Assembly (NCBI RefSeq): GCF_008642275.1
Contig: NZ_CP029189.1
Coordinates: forward strand, 6,182,001-6,246,000
From: Streptomyces venezuelae
GTDB lineage: Bacteria > Actinomycetota > Actinomycetes > Streptomycetales > Streptomycetaceae
DNA length: 64,000 nucleotides
Direction of reading: 5' to 3'
The position numbers and the translations under genes were made by a program. This document shows positions 1 through 9,233 of the stretch, piece by piece; position 1 is the first letter of the stretch; each line of letters starts with the position of its first letter. The notes beneath the pieces were generated by a model. That model made no database searches and had not been told where the DNA came from. It saw only the letters and a program-made list of their open reading frames with translations.

Positions 1-219
1 TTCCTGACCTCCCTCGGCATCAGCCGGGCGGACCTGACCCCCGGCGTCTCGGTCTCGGCACACGACACCTCGATCGCCGGCTGGCACTGGAAGCCGCAGA
101 CCCGGTGGCTGGGCACCACCCTGGAACAGGACGACCCGCGCCCCACCCGGGACGTCACCGTCGACCTCACCGACCCCAAGGTCTCCAAGGTCTACGTGGT
201 CTCCTCCACCACCCCGTGA
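1..219 (+). CDS. C-terminal fragment of an unidentified protein
   Basis: An open frame runs from the first base to a TGA at 217-219 and encodes the last 72 residues of a protein whose start lies outside the window. The fragment is rich in Trp, Thr and Asp and ends in alternating hydrophobic residues, like the beta strands of a secreted or carbohydrate-binding domain. I do not recognise the family. Codon use is typical of the neighbouring genes, so it is a real gene end. Confidence 0.6.
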   Translation, partial: FLTSLGISRADLTPGVSVSAHDTSIAGWHWKPQTRWLGTTLEQDDPRPTRDVTVDLTDPKVSKVYVVSSTTP

Positions 220-227
220 CCAGCCCT

Positions 228-233
228 TAGCCT
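228..233 (+). promoter_or_regulatory. -10 hexamer TAGCCT for a leaderless transcript
   Basis: TAGCCT fits TANNNT and is followed by six bases and then the ATG at 240. There is no Shine-Dalgarno sequence, so transcription probably starts at or next to the start codon. No convincing -35 is seen. Confidence 0.5.
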
Positions 234-239
234 GGGATC

Positions 240-872
240 ATGAAGCTCACCAAGCGGCTGCACTCCTGCGTCCAGCTGGAGAAGGACGGGCGCACGCTCG
301 TCATCGACCCGGGCGCCTTCAGCGAACCGGACGCGGGCCTGGGGGCGGACGCCCTGCTGGTCACGCACGAACACCCCGACCACTTCGAGGAGGGCCGGCT
401 GCGGGCCGCCCTCGACGCCGATCCGGCGGTCGAGCTGTGGACCCTGCGCAGCGTCGCCGAGAAGCTCGCCCCCGCCTACCCGGGCCGCGTCCACACGGTC
501 GGCCACGGAGACGCCTTCACCGCGGCCGGGTTCGAGGTCCAGGTCCACGGGGAGCTGCACGCGGTGATCCACCCGGACATCCCGCGCGTCACGAACGTCG
601 GCTACCTGGTGGAAGGTTCCGTCTTCCACCCCGGGGACGCCCTGACCGTGCCCGGGGTGCCCGTCGAGACCCTGATGCTCCCGGTGCACGCCCCGTGGAA
701 CAAGGTCTCCGAGGTGATCGACTACCTCCGCGAGGTGAAGCCGCGCCGGGCCCTGGACATCCACGACGCCTACCTCTCCGACCTCGCCCGGCCGGTCTAC
801 GACGGGGCCCTGGGCGCCCTCGGGGGCACCGACCACGGGCGACTCACCGCGGGGGACTCCGCCGAACTGTGA
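240..872 (+). CDS. MBL-fold metallo-hydrolase
   Basis: This 210-residue protein has the metallo-beta-lactamase fold. The metal-binding THEHPDH motif lies near residues 42-48, further His residues at about 106 and 110 (GELHAVIH), and HPGDAL supplies the bridging Asp. The compact size and single domain resemble the UlaG-like or YycJ-like cytosolic hydrolases, whose substrates are mostly unknown. The start is the ATG at 240, which follows a -10 box with no room for a ribosome binding site. The next gene begins 30 bases after its stop but has its own -10 element. The exact substrate cannot be told from sequence. Confidence 0.88.
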   Translation: MKLTKRLHSCVQLEKDGRTLVIDPGAFSEPDAGLGADALLVTHEHPDHFEEGRLRAALDADPAVELWTLRSVAEKLAPAYPGRVHTVGHGDAFTAAGFEVQVHGELHAVIHPDIPRVTNVGYLVEGSVFHPGDALTVPGVPVETLMLPVHAPWNKVSEVIDYLREVKPRRALDIHDAYLSDLARPVYDGALGALGGTDHGRLTAGDSAEL

Positions 873-889
873 CTGTCGGTGCCGGGCGG

Positions 890-895
890 TAGGTT
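890..895 (+). promoter_or_regulatory. -10 hexamer TAGGTT, likely leaderless
   Basis: TAGGTT is followed by seven bases and the ATG at 903. There is no Shine-Dalgarno sequence, and the geometry matches the element at 228. Confidence 0.45.
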
Positions 896-902
896 GGCAC
901 GT

Positions 903-1688
903 ATGCGTATCGCCACCTACAACGTCAACTCCATCACCGCCCGGCTGCCGCGCCTGCTGGCCTGGCTGGAGAGCTCCGGCACCGACGTCCTGTGCATCCA
1001 GGAGACCAAGTGCTCGGCGGAGCAGTTCCCGCACGACGAGCTGCGTGAGCTGGGCTACGAATCGGCGGTCAACGCCACCGGCCGCTGGAACGGCGTGGCC
1101 CTGCTCTCCAAGGTCGGCCTGGAGGACGTGACCCTCGGGCTGCCCGGCGGGCCCGACTACGAGGGCGTCCAGGAACCCCGCGCGATCTCCGCCACCTGCG
1201 GCGGGGTCCGGGTCTGGTCGGTGTACGTGCCCAACGGCCGCGAGGTCGAGCACGACCACTACGGCTACAAGCTGGACTGGTTCCGCGCCCTGGCCGGGGC
1301 CGTCGCCGCGGACGCGGCCGGTCCGCGGCCGTTCGCCGTGCTCGGCGACTTCAACGTGGCCCCGACCGACGAGGACGTCTACGACCCGGCCGTCTTCGCG
1401 GGCCTCACCCACGTCACCCCCGCCGAGCGCGCCGCCCTGGAGGCGCTGCGCGCCGTCGGGCTCTCGGACGTCTTCCCGCGCCCGCTGAAGTACGACCGTC
1501 CCTACACCTTCTGGGACTACCGCATGCTCGCCTTCCCCAAGAACAAGGGCATGCGCATCGACCTGGTCTACGGGAACGAGCCCTTCACCAAGGCCGTCAC
1601 CGACTCCTACGTCGACCGCGAGGAGCGCAAGGGCAAGGGCGCGTCCGACCACGCACCCGTCGTCGTCGACCTGGACCTCGACCGGTAG
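903..1688 (+). CDS. xth: Exodeoxyribonuclease III (AP endonuclease family)
   Basis: A 261-residue protein of the exonuclease III/AP endonuclease family, a DNA base-excision repair enzyme that cleaves 5' of abasic sites and removes 3' blocking groups. Family motifs are intact: an early ATYNVNSI strand, the metal-binding Glu in LCIQETK, the LGDFNVAPTDED block (catalytic Asp and Asn), and SDHAPVVVDL at the C-terminus with the catalytic Asp-His pair. The start at ATG 903 is preferred to an upstream GTG at 879, because homology begins exactly there and a -10 box sits seven bases upstream. Confidence 0.93.
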   Translation: MRIATYNVNSITARLPRLLAWLESSGTDVLCIQETKCSAEQFPHDELRELGYESAVNATGRWNGVALLSKVGLEDVTLGLPGGPDYEGVQEPRAISATCGGVRVWSVYVPNGREVEHDHYGYKLDWFRALAGAVAADAAGPRPFAVLGDFNVAPTDEDVYDPAVFAGLTHVTPAERAALEALRAVGLSDVFPRPLKYDRPYTFWDYRMLAFPKNKGMRIDLVYGNEPFTKAVTDSYVDREERKGKGASDHAPVVVDLDLDR

Positions 1689-1759
1689 GCCCCATCCGGG
1701 CCGACGGATCCAGGCGCGCCCTGTGGTCAGCGGCGGATCCTGGTGCGACGCTGGGCGGT

Positions 1760-2200
1760 ATGAACATCCCCTTCCTGGACAACTGGCTGAACCGACGCGA
1801 AACGGAACAGGGTGCGGGACTCGCCGCCGCCCTCGCGGACGACCCCGAGGGCGTCGCCGAGTTGTTCTCGGAGTGCGAGATGCTGCGGGCCCAGGCACGG
1901 GCGGCCGGTCTTGAACTCGACGAGAGCCAGGCCTCGTTGGAGGCCCTGGACCAGCTGATGCCGCGCTGGAGGCGGGATCCCGAGGCGGTGCCCTGGCTCG
2001 GCAACGACGCCGGCTTCTACCTCGGGACCGTGATCATCCGGACCGTTCCGGGGGCGCTCTGGCGGGTGTGGCCCAACGGCCAGCCGGTGATCCGGCTGGC
2101 TTCGGGACGGGAGCTGAACGTGATCGAGTCGGGCCTGTCGTGGGCGATGACCGGATCCCCCGAGCTCAGCCAGGCGTACGCCGAGGCCTCCGAGGGCTGA
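1760..2200 (+). CDS. Conserved hypothetical protein (DUF6278-like)
   Basis: This 146-residue protein has no signal peptide or membrane segment. The N-terminal half is helical and acidic (about 20-75); the C-terminal half holds a beta-rich Trp/Pro segment around [16 protein letters not shown]. It resembles a small Streptomyces family I recall as DUF6278, but I cannot check this. It stands alone between exonuclease III and an ABC ATPase on the same strand. Function is unknown. The ATG at 1760 has only a weak GGGCGG upstream. Confidence 0.75.
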   Translation: MNIPFLDNWLNRRETEQGAGLAAALADDPEGVAELFSECEMLRAQARAAGLELDESQASLEALDQLMPRWRRDPEAVPWLGNDAGFYLGTVIIRTVPGALWRVWPNGQPVIRLASGRELNVIESGLSWAMTGSPELSQAYAEASEG

Positions 2201-2316
2201 CGCGGCCGACACCCCGGCGTGTCGCGCCCCGTCCCGTGCGAAGTACCCCTCCGCGGCTGGATAGTTTGCGCTGGGGACCGGGAGACACCGGCACCGACGA
2301 GTGGGCAGGGCAGCAC

Positions 2317-3060
<744 letters not shown>

Positions 3061-3070
3061 CACCGCCCGG

Positions 3071-3116
3071 CGGCCGCTGCCGGGGGAGGGCGGGGGCCCG
3101 TACCCGGCAGCAGCCG
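3071..3116. terminator. Imperfect hairpin between convergent genes
   Basis: The arms 3071-3084 and 3103-3116 pair over 14 bases with one mismatch, between the ATPase gene and the convergent hydrolase gene. This is a plausible shared terminator. Confidence 0.45.
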
Positions 3117-3120
3117 TGGC

Positions 3121-4707
3121 TCACCGCTCGCGCAGCGGCACCGACACGTAGCTGGGGTCGTTGCGCGGCGAGGAGAAGGTCAGCTGTGCGCCGACGGGGT
3201 TGTGCTCGATGTAGAGCGGGTCGACGGTGTCGACGACGAGGGCGAGCCGGTGGCCCGCGGGGACGTCGTAGGCGGTGGAGAACAGCTCCAGGTCCACACC
3301 GAACGCCTGGCCCGGAGTCCTTCCGTGGAAGGTGTACGGGGCGTTGCTGACGAGCTTGCCGATGCCGAGCGGGCCGACGTCGTAGAGGTACGCGACGAAG
3401 GTGCCGTCGCCCCTGGTGGGGGTGACGGTGGTGTGCAGCTTCGCGGTACCGCGGATCCGGCGCGCCTCGCCGTAGCGCTCCGACTGCCAGACGGCCGCGA
3501 AGGCCCGGGGGAGCAGGGGGATGGAGGCGATCGGAGGCGCCTTCGCGAACTGGTCGAGGGCGCTGGAGAGCAGGAGGATGCCGCCGTTGGCACCGGAGTC
3601 GACATTGGCGAAGAGGTGCTCGCTGTCGGAGAGCGCCAGCTTCTCGGTGCCCCCGGAGCCGACCGCCTTCCAGTCGGCGTAGCCCTCGTACCCTTCGTTG
3701 CTACGGGACTTGATCTGCACCGGGGCCTCGGTGTCGATGCCGTTGCGCTCGCCCTTGAGGTAGCGGTCGAACCAGCGGTGCGCGTTGGTCCAGGTGTCGT
3801 TGGGCAGGCCCAGCAGGCCGGTGCCCTCGGCGGTGGCATGGTCCCCGGGCCGGAACTCAAGACGCTTGGGGCCGGTCAGCCGCTCGTAGAACTTCGCATA
3901 CTGGTTGGGCGGGAAGATCGTGTCCCCCCAGGCGTTGCCGAGCATGATCGCGGCACCGTTGGCGTTGATCCGGTCCACCTGCTCGGAGGCCGAACGCTTC
4001 CTGCCCCACTCGATCATCTGCTGCTCCTGGTCCAGCCGGGAGCCGAGGAAGTTGCCCAGGAGCGTCTGGAGTTCGGCTCCGGGGCGGCCGGTGAGGTATC
4101 CGGCGGCGCCGAGCATCGCGGCGGCCTGGAGGTGCTGGGTGCGGCCGGAGTAGATGGATTCGATGAGGTCGGCCCAGCCGCTCATCGCCACCACGGCCTT
4201 GACCCGGGGGTCGTGGGCGGAGGCCAGCAGGGTGATGCCGGCGGCGTACGAGACCCCGCCGAGGCCGATGCGGTCCGCGTCGGCGGGGGAGTTGGCGAGG
4301 GCCCAGTCGATGACGGCGCTGACGTCGGCGATGTCCGGCGGGCCGGCCACCTCGATGTTCCCGCCGGAGAGCCAGAAGCCCCGGGAGGTGTAACTGACCA
4401 CGACGTAGCCGGAGTCGGCGAGCTTCTTGGCCTGGGCGATGTACTCGATCTGCGGCAGGCCCCAGCTCGTGGGCAGCACGATCAGCGGGTACTTCCGGCC
4501 GCTCTCGGCCCCGGCGGGGGTGAAGACGTTGCCCTTGAGGGTGATTCCGCCGGATCCCGGGATGTCGTGGAAGCGCAGCTGCGAGGAGGCGTCGGCGGCG
4601 GCTGCCGCGGTGGTGGCGGGAGCCGCCTGGGCCTGATGGGGGGCCAGGCCCAGGACGGCTGCCGCCAGAAGGGTCGCCACGGTCGCGGCGGTGGTGGTGC
4701 GTTGCAT
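3121..4707 (-). CDS. Secreted CocE/NonD-type alpha/beta hydrolase (X-Pro dipeptidyl-peptidase-like)
   Basis: A 528-residue exported hydrolase. The signal peptide covers about residues 1-29, with an ALA-rich core ending QAQA. An alpha/beta-hydrolase domain follows with the nucleophile elbow GGVSYAAG (Ser153) and the catalytic His in RPGDHAT. A C-terminal jelly-roll domain (about 380-528) is typical of X-Pro dipeptidyl-peptidase and CocE esterases. The likely role is hydrolysis of an extracellular ester or peptide, with the substrate unknown. It is monocistronic, and its upstream region carries an unusual array of GTAAC elements that may be its operator. Confidence 0.85.
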   Translation of the reverse strand: MQRTTTAATVATLLAAAVLGLAPHQAQAAPATTAAAAADASSQLRFHDIPGSGGITLKGNVFTPAGAESGRKYPLIVLPTSWGLPQIEYIAQAKKLADSGYVVVSYTSRGFWLSGGNIEVAGPPDIADVSAVIDWALANSPADADRIGLGGVSYAAGITLLASAHDPRVKAVVAMSGWADLIESIYSGRTQHLQAAAMLGAAGYLTGRPGAELQTLLGNFLGSRLDQEQQMIEWGRKRSASEQVDRINANGAAIMLGNAWGDTIFPPNQYAKFYERLTGPKRLEFRPGDHATAEGTGLLGLPNDTWTNAHRWFDRYLKGERNGIDTEAPVQIKSRSNEGYEGYADWKAVGSGGTEKLALSDSEHLFANVDSGANGGILLLSSALDQFAKAPPIASIPLLPRAFAAVWQSERYGEARRIRGTAKLHTTVTPTRGDGTFVAYLYDVGPLGIGKLVSNAPYTFHGRTPGQAFGVDLELFSTAYDVPAGHRLALVVDTVDPLYIEHNPVGAQLTFSSPRNDPSYVSVPLRER

Positions 4708-4753
4708 CAGTCGCTCCTCGCGCGTGCGCCGGGATTGTCAAAGTGACCCGACG

Positions 4754-4807
4754 GTAACGGGAGCGTGTTACCGAAAGTAACCCGTGAGTAAGTTACGCAC
4801 TGGTAAC
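4754..4807. promoter_or_regulatory. Array of five GTAAC/GTTAC elements upstream of the secreted hydrolase
   Basis: GTAAC occurs at 4754, 4777 and 4803 and its complement GTTAC at 4767 and 4792, so the orientation alternates. Adjacent pairs form small inverted repeats such as GTTAC-N5-GTAAC. The array lies 47-100 bases upstream of the hydrolase start codon, where a TetR-type or similar dimeric repressor could bind several times. Confidence 0.55.
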
Positions 4808-4844
4808 GATTGGTTGATCGCGGCGGCCCACCCGCGCCCGGCCG

Positions 4845-6041
4845 TCAGCCGTTCTGCGGGGCGCCCGACAGCGCGCTCTTCGCCTTCCACTGGTCCCACG
4901 ACAGGTTCCACTCGCCGTAGCCGTTGCCGATCTCCGCCTGGCCCTTCGAGCCCTCGCCGACCACCTCGAAGAGGTCGCCGACCTGGGACTGCCCGAAGAA
5001 CTCCTTCGCGTCGGCGTCGCTCATCCCCACACAGCCGGAACTGCTGTTGGCGCGACCGAAGTTGCCGGAGTTCCACGGCGCGGCGTGCGCGTACATGCCG
5101 GACCAGGTCAGCCGCATCGAGTAATCGACCATCTTGTCGTAGGCGTTGTCCAGGCCCACCGTCTGGGAGTCCATCCGGATGGTGCCCTCCTTCGTCATGA
5201 TCACCATCTTCCCGGACCACGACGCCTTCTTGCCGCCCGGAGTGCCGGCCGAGATCGGAACCGGCTTCTGCGCCTGGCCGTCCTGGGTCACCGTCATCTT
5301 CTTGCTGTCGAGGCTGACCTGGATCCGGCGGTCCTTGCCTATCTTGAACTCGGTGGTGTAGTCGCGGGCGAAGAGCCCGCCGCCCTTTCCGGAGTCCACG
5401 CCGTTCAGGTGCATCTCGACCTTCACGTCCGTGCCGGACTTCCAGTAGTCCTTGGGCCGCCAGTCGACGCGGTCCTTGCCGTCGTAGTCCTTGAGCCAGC
5501 CCCAGGAGCCCTCGGTGTTGTCCGAGGCGGTGACCTTGAGCTGCTTCTCGACCTCGGCCTTGTTCGTCACCGGGTTGTCGAAGACGAGGGACACGGGCAT
5601 GGCCACGCCCACCGTGCTGCCCTTGGAGATGTTGATCGAGACCTTGTTCACCTTGTCGGCGGCGCTGGTCTTGAACTGGGCGGCGGCACTCTGGCTGTCG
5701 GTGTTCTGCGCCTCGACCTTGTACTCGGCTCCGGGCGGGGCGTTGCGCTCCGAGGTCCAGGTCTTCCCGTCGTCGGAGATCTTCCCCGGCAGCTCGGCGC
5801 CCTTGGCGTCGGTCACCTTCACCTGGGCGAGCTTGCCCTCGGCGACGGTCACCACCACCGGCTGGCCGGCCTTGACCTGATCACCCGTGAGGTTCACCGA
5901 GACCGCCATGGCCGTCTTCGGCTTCAGCTCGGCCTTGCCCTTGTCGTCGGCGCCACCACCGTCGCTCCCGCCCGAGCAGGCGGTCAGCGAGGCGGCCAGA
6001 AGTGCGGTGCCCGCCATGGCGGTGCGGCGTATACGGCTCAA
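4845..6041 (-). CDS. L,D-transpeptidase lipoprotein with Ig-like domains
   Basis: This protein of about 398 residues makes 3-3 (mDap-mDap) cross-links in peptidoglycan outside the membrane. The lipobox LTAC follows a short hydrophobic stretch, so the protein is a lipid-anchored precursor. Two Ig-like domains fill the first half. The C-terminal YkuD domain holds the conserved His (HAAPWNSGNFG) and the catalytic Cys in SSSGCVGM. I chose the TTG at 6041 because GGAAAGG lies eight bases upstream and gives a normal lipoprotein signal; a longer form starting at 6119 would bury the signal. It is divergent from a FemX-like gene, so both act in wall synthesis. Confidence 0.9.
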   Translation of the reverse strand: MSRIRRTAMAGTALLAASLTACSGGSDGGGADDKGKAELKPKTAMAVSVNLTGDQVKAGQPVVVTVAEGKLAQVKVTDAKGAELPGKISDDGKTWTSERNAPPGAEYKVEAQNTDSQSAAAQFKTSAADKVNKVSINISKGSTVGVAMPVSLVFDNPVTNKAEVEKQLKVTASDNTEGSWGWLKDYDGKDRVDWRPKDYWKSGTDVKVEMHLNGVDSGKGGGLFARDYTTEFKIGKDRRIQVSLDSKKMTVTQDGQAQKPVPISAGTPGGKKASWSGKMVIMTKEGTIRMDSQTVGLDNAYDKMVDYSMRLTWSGMYAHAAPWNSGNFGRANSSSGCVGMSDADAKEFFGQSQVGDLFEVVGEGSKGQAEIGNGYGEWNLSWDQWKAKSALSGAPQNG

Positions 6042-6262
6042 CGAAGGGGCCTTTCCAGGAGAGGCGGTGGTGAACGTCCGCAAAAGAGGATGCGAACGAC
6101 TCGACTTTAGGTTCCGCAAACCGGAGAAAAAGTCAGCCTTTCTCTTGTGACGCCGACCGCAGCAAAACGGTCATCGTCCGGTCACAATCGCCGCGCAGTG
6201 CGGTCACGGTCGGCTGTGAAGGTCCTGTGAGAACCGTCAGGACGACAGGAAGGCCCTCTGCC

Positions 6263-7432
6263 GTGTGTGCACTGCTCGTGAACCCCGCCCAGCAGAACCA
6301 TGACCAGGACGGGCAGCTCCGGGTGCGCGCCCTGTCCGTCACCGAATACCAGAGCTTCCTCCACTGGCACGGCGGTGCCAGCTTTCTCCAGTACCCCTCC
6401 TGGGCCCGGGTAAAGGACCTCTGGCGCTCGGAAAGGGTCGGATGGCACTATGCGGACGGCGAGATTCAGGGGGCCGGACTCGTCCTCTACCGGCAATTCC
6501 CCGGTACCCGTAAATACTTCGCCTATCTCCCCGAAGGGCCCGTCGTCGACTGGTCCGATCCGCAGATCGACCGCTGGCTGAACCCCCTCATGCGGCACCT
6601 GCGCGCCTCCGGCGCCTTCGCCGTCCGCATCGGACCCACCCCCGCCTACCGCCGCTGGGACGCGGCCACCGCCAAGGCCGCGACCGGGCCCGGACGGCAG
6701 ATCTCCGACGTGCTCGCCACCGAGGTCGACCCGGTGGGCGCCGCCCTCGCCGACCGGCTGCGCACCCGCGGCTGGACGCGGTGCGGGGGCGAGGACGACG
6801 GCGACGCCCAGCCCCGCCACGTCTTCCGCGTGCCGCTGGCCGGCCGCACCCTCGACGAGGTGTGGTCGGGTCTCAACCAGGAATGGCGGCGCAACGTGCG
6901 CAAGGCCACGAAGTCCGGTGTGGAGACGGTCATCGGCTCCGCCGCCGACCTGCCGGAGTTCTACCGGCTGCTGCGCATCACCGAGGAGCGCGACGGCTTC
7001 CGGCTCGGCCGTTCGCTCGCCTACTACGAGCAGCAGTACCGGGTCCTGAACGAGGAGCAGCCCGGCCGCATGCGGCTCTACCTGGGTGTCTACGAGGGGG
7101 AGATCCTCGCCGCCCACACCATGATCTCCGCCGGCCGCCGGGTCTGGTACCAGACCGGCGCCTCCGCCGACCACCGGCGTGACGTACGGCCCAGCAACGC
7201 CCTGCAGTGGCGCATGATGCGCGATGCGCACGCCCTCGGCGCAGAGGAGTACGACATGCGCGGGGTACCCTCCACCCTCGACCCCGACGAACGTTCCTTC
7301 GGGCTGCTGCGCTGGAAGCTCGGCACCGGCGGACAGGTCGTCGAGACGCTGGGAGAGTGGGAGATACCGATGGACGGAGTCGCCAACGCGGCCCTCTACA
7401 AGGCGTTCCAGGCCTACCTGGCCCGCCGGTGA
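6263..7432 (+). CDS. FemX-like peptidoglycan interpeptide bridge aminoacyltransferase
   Basis: A 389-residue protein of the FemABX family, a tandem GNAT fold that adds an amino acid from tRNA to the lipid II stem peptide; in Streptomyces the first glycine is added this way. Characteristic segments are FLQYPSWARVK near the N-terminus, WRRNVRKATKSGV in the middle and YDMRGVPSTLDPDE near the C-terminus. The GTG at 6263 has AGGAAGG nine bases upstream. The stop overlaps the next gene (murJ) by four bases, so bridge formation and lipid II flipping are translationally coupled. Confidence 0.88.
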   Translation: MCALLVNPAQQNHDQDGQLRVRALSVTEYQSFLHWHGGASFLQYPSWARVKDLWRSERVGWHYADGEIQGAGLVLYRQFPGTRKYFAYLPEGPVVDWSDPQIDRWLNPLMRHLRASGAFAVRIGPTPAYRRWDAATAKAATGPGRQISDVLATEVDPVGAALADRLRTRGWTRCGGEDDGDAQPRHVFRVPLAGRTLDEVWSGLNQEWRRNVRKATKSGVETVIGSAADLPEFYRLLRITEERDGFRLGRSLAYYEQQYRVLNEEQPGRMRLYLGVYEGEILAAHTMISAGRRVWYQTGASADHRRDVRPSNALQWRMMRDAHALGAEEYDMRGVPSTLDPDERSFGLLRWKLGTGGQVVETLGEWEIPMDGVANAALYKAFQAYLARR

Positions 7433-9192
7433 CGGCGACCGGAACCGGGACCGGCACCGAAGCCATGGGCGCCGAAGTTGTGGGCGCCGAAGCCGTGGGC
7501 ACCAAAACCGGCACCGAAGCCCCCGGAGCGGCCGCCGCCCCGGGCACGGCCGCCCCGGGAGCCGCCGACGCGCCCTCCGGGAAGACCTCCGTGCTGCGCA
7601 GCGGCGCCCTCATGGCGGCCGGCTCGATCGTCTCCCGCGCCACCGGCTTCATCCGCTCCGCCGTCGTCGCCGCGGCGCTCGGCGCCGCATTCCTCGGCGA
7701 CAGCTACACCGTCGCCAACACGGTCCCGAACATCATCTACATGCTGCTCATCGGCGGCGCGCTCAACGCCGTCTTCGTACCCGAGCTCGTCCGGGCCGCC
7801 AAGGAGCACGCGGACGGCGGATCCGCCTACACCGACCGGCTGCTCACCGCCTGCACCGCCGCCCTCCTGGCGCTCACCACCGTCGCGGTCCTCGCGGCCC
7901 CGCTGATCGTCTCGGTGTACACCGACTACGACGGAGCCCAGGCGAGCACCACCGTCGCCCTGGCCCGGTACTGCCTGCCGCAGATCCTCTTCTACGGGCT
8001 CTTCACCCTGCTCGGCCAAGTGCTCAACGCCCGCGGCCGGTTCGGCGCGATGATGTGGACCCCGGTCCTCAACAACCTCGTCATCATCGGCGTCTTCGGG
8101 CTCTTCCTCTACGTGTCCCACGACGGGGCGGCCGGCCTCACGGCCGCCGAGACCCGGCTCCTGGGCCTCGGCACCACCGCCGGCATCGTCATCCAGGCCC
8201 TCGCCCTCGTCCCCTCGCTGCGCGCCGCCCGCTTCCGCTGGCGCCCGCGTTTCGACTGGCGCGGCAGCGGCCTCGGCCGCCCGCTGCGCAACGCCGGCTG
8301 GCTGGTCATGCTCGTCCTCACCAACCAGATCGCCTACTGGGTCGTCACCCGGCTCTCCACCACCAGCGGGCAGCACGCCGTGGACGCCGGACTCGCGGGC
8401 GGCGCCGGCTACATCGCCTACACCAACGCCTACCAGCTGTGGATCGTCCCGCAGGGCATCATCACCGTCTCCCTCGTGACCGCCCTGATGCCGCGGATGA
8501 GCGCGGCCGCCGCCGAGGGCGACCTCGGCGCCGTGCGCCGCGACATCTCCTACGCCCTGCGCTCCAGCGCCGCCCTCGTCGTGCCCGCCGCCACGCTCTT
8601 CGCCGCGCTCGCCCCCTGGGTGATGGGCAGCGTCTTCGAGTACGGCCGCACCGGCCCCGCCGACATCGAGGTCATGGCCGGCATCCTCGTCGCCTTCGCG
8701 CCCGGCCTGATCGCCTACTCCGCGCAGTACTGCCTCTCGCGCGGCTTCTACGCCCTCTCCGACACCCGGACCCCCTTCTTCCTCAACCTGGTCATCGCCG
8801 CGCTCACCGCCGGACTGTCCGCCGCCGCCTACTTCCTGCTGTCCCCGCGCTGGGCCGTCACCGGCATGGCCGCGGCCTCCTCCGTCGCCTTCCTCGCGGG
8901 CGCCGCCGTCACCGCCCGCACCCTCACCCGCCGGCTCGGCCCGCGCGCGGGCACCCGTACCGAGCGGCGCGCGACCGCCGTACGGACCCACCTGCGGCTG
9001 CTGCTCGCCTGCGCACCGGCGGGCGCCGCAGGGTACGCGGCCGCCCGCGCCGCCGACCGGTTCGGGAACTTCGCCGCGGTCGGGGCGGGAACCGTCGCAC
9101 TGGCGCTCGTCGTCGTCATCCTTGCCGGGCCGCTGCGCCTGACGGAGATCAACGACATGCTGAACTCCCTGCGGCGCAGGTCCGGCCGCTGA
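7429..9192 (+). CDS. murJ: Lipid II flippase MurJ (MviN family)
   Basis: A 587-residue integral membrane protein with about 14 hydrophobic segments, the MATE-like MviN/MurJ fold that moves lipid II to the outer leaflet. The core starts around residue 47 (SVLRSGALMAAGSIVSRATGF) and runs to the C-terminus. Before it is a low-complexity tail of about 46 residues made of Gly-Thr and Gly-Ala-Glu-Val repeats, presumably cytosolic and disordered. The GTG start at 7429 overlaps the femX-like stop. An ATG at 7465 would shorten the tail. Streptomyces usually has several MurJ paralogues, so this may not be the essential copy. Confidence 0.88.
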   Translation: MTATGTGTGTEAMGAEVVGAEAVGTKTGTEAPGAAAAPGTAAPGAADAPSGKTSVLRSGALMAAGSIVSRATGFIRSAVVAAALGAAFLGDSYTVANTVPNIIYMLLIGGALNAVFVPELVRAAKEHADGGSAYTDRLLTACTAALLALTTVAVLAAPLIVSVYTDYDGAQASTTVALARYCLPQILFYGLFTLLGQVLNARGRFGAMMWTPVLNNLVIIGVFGLFLYVSHDGAAGLTAAETRLLGLGTTAGIVIQALALVPSLRAARFRWRPRFDWRGSGLGRPLRNAGWLVMLVLTNQIAYWVVTRLSTTSGQHAVDAGLAGGAGYIAYTNAYQLWIVPQGIITVSLVTALMPRMSAAAAEGDLGAVRRDISYALRSSAALVVPAATLFAALAPWVMGSVFEYGRTGPADIEVMAGILVAFAPGLIAYSAQYCLSRGFYALSDTRTPFFLNLVIAALTAGLSAAAYFLLSPRWAVTGMAAASSVAFLAGAAVTARTLTRRLGPRAGTRTERRATAVRTHLRLLLACAPAGAAGYAAARAADRFGNFAAVGAGTVALALVVVILAGPLRLTEINDMLNSLRRRSGR

Positions 9193-9221
9193 CGGGAGGC
9201 AAGGCCCCGTACGACCTTTGG

Positions 9222-9227
9222 GATACT
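9222..9227 (+). promoter_or_regulatory. -10 hexamer GATACT, likely leaderless
   Basis: GATACT is followed by six bases and the response-regulator ATG at 9234, with no Shine-Dalgarno sequence. The two-component operon can therefore be transcribed independently of murJ. Confidence 0.5.
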
Positions 9228-9233
9228 GGCCGA

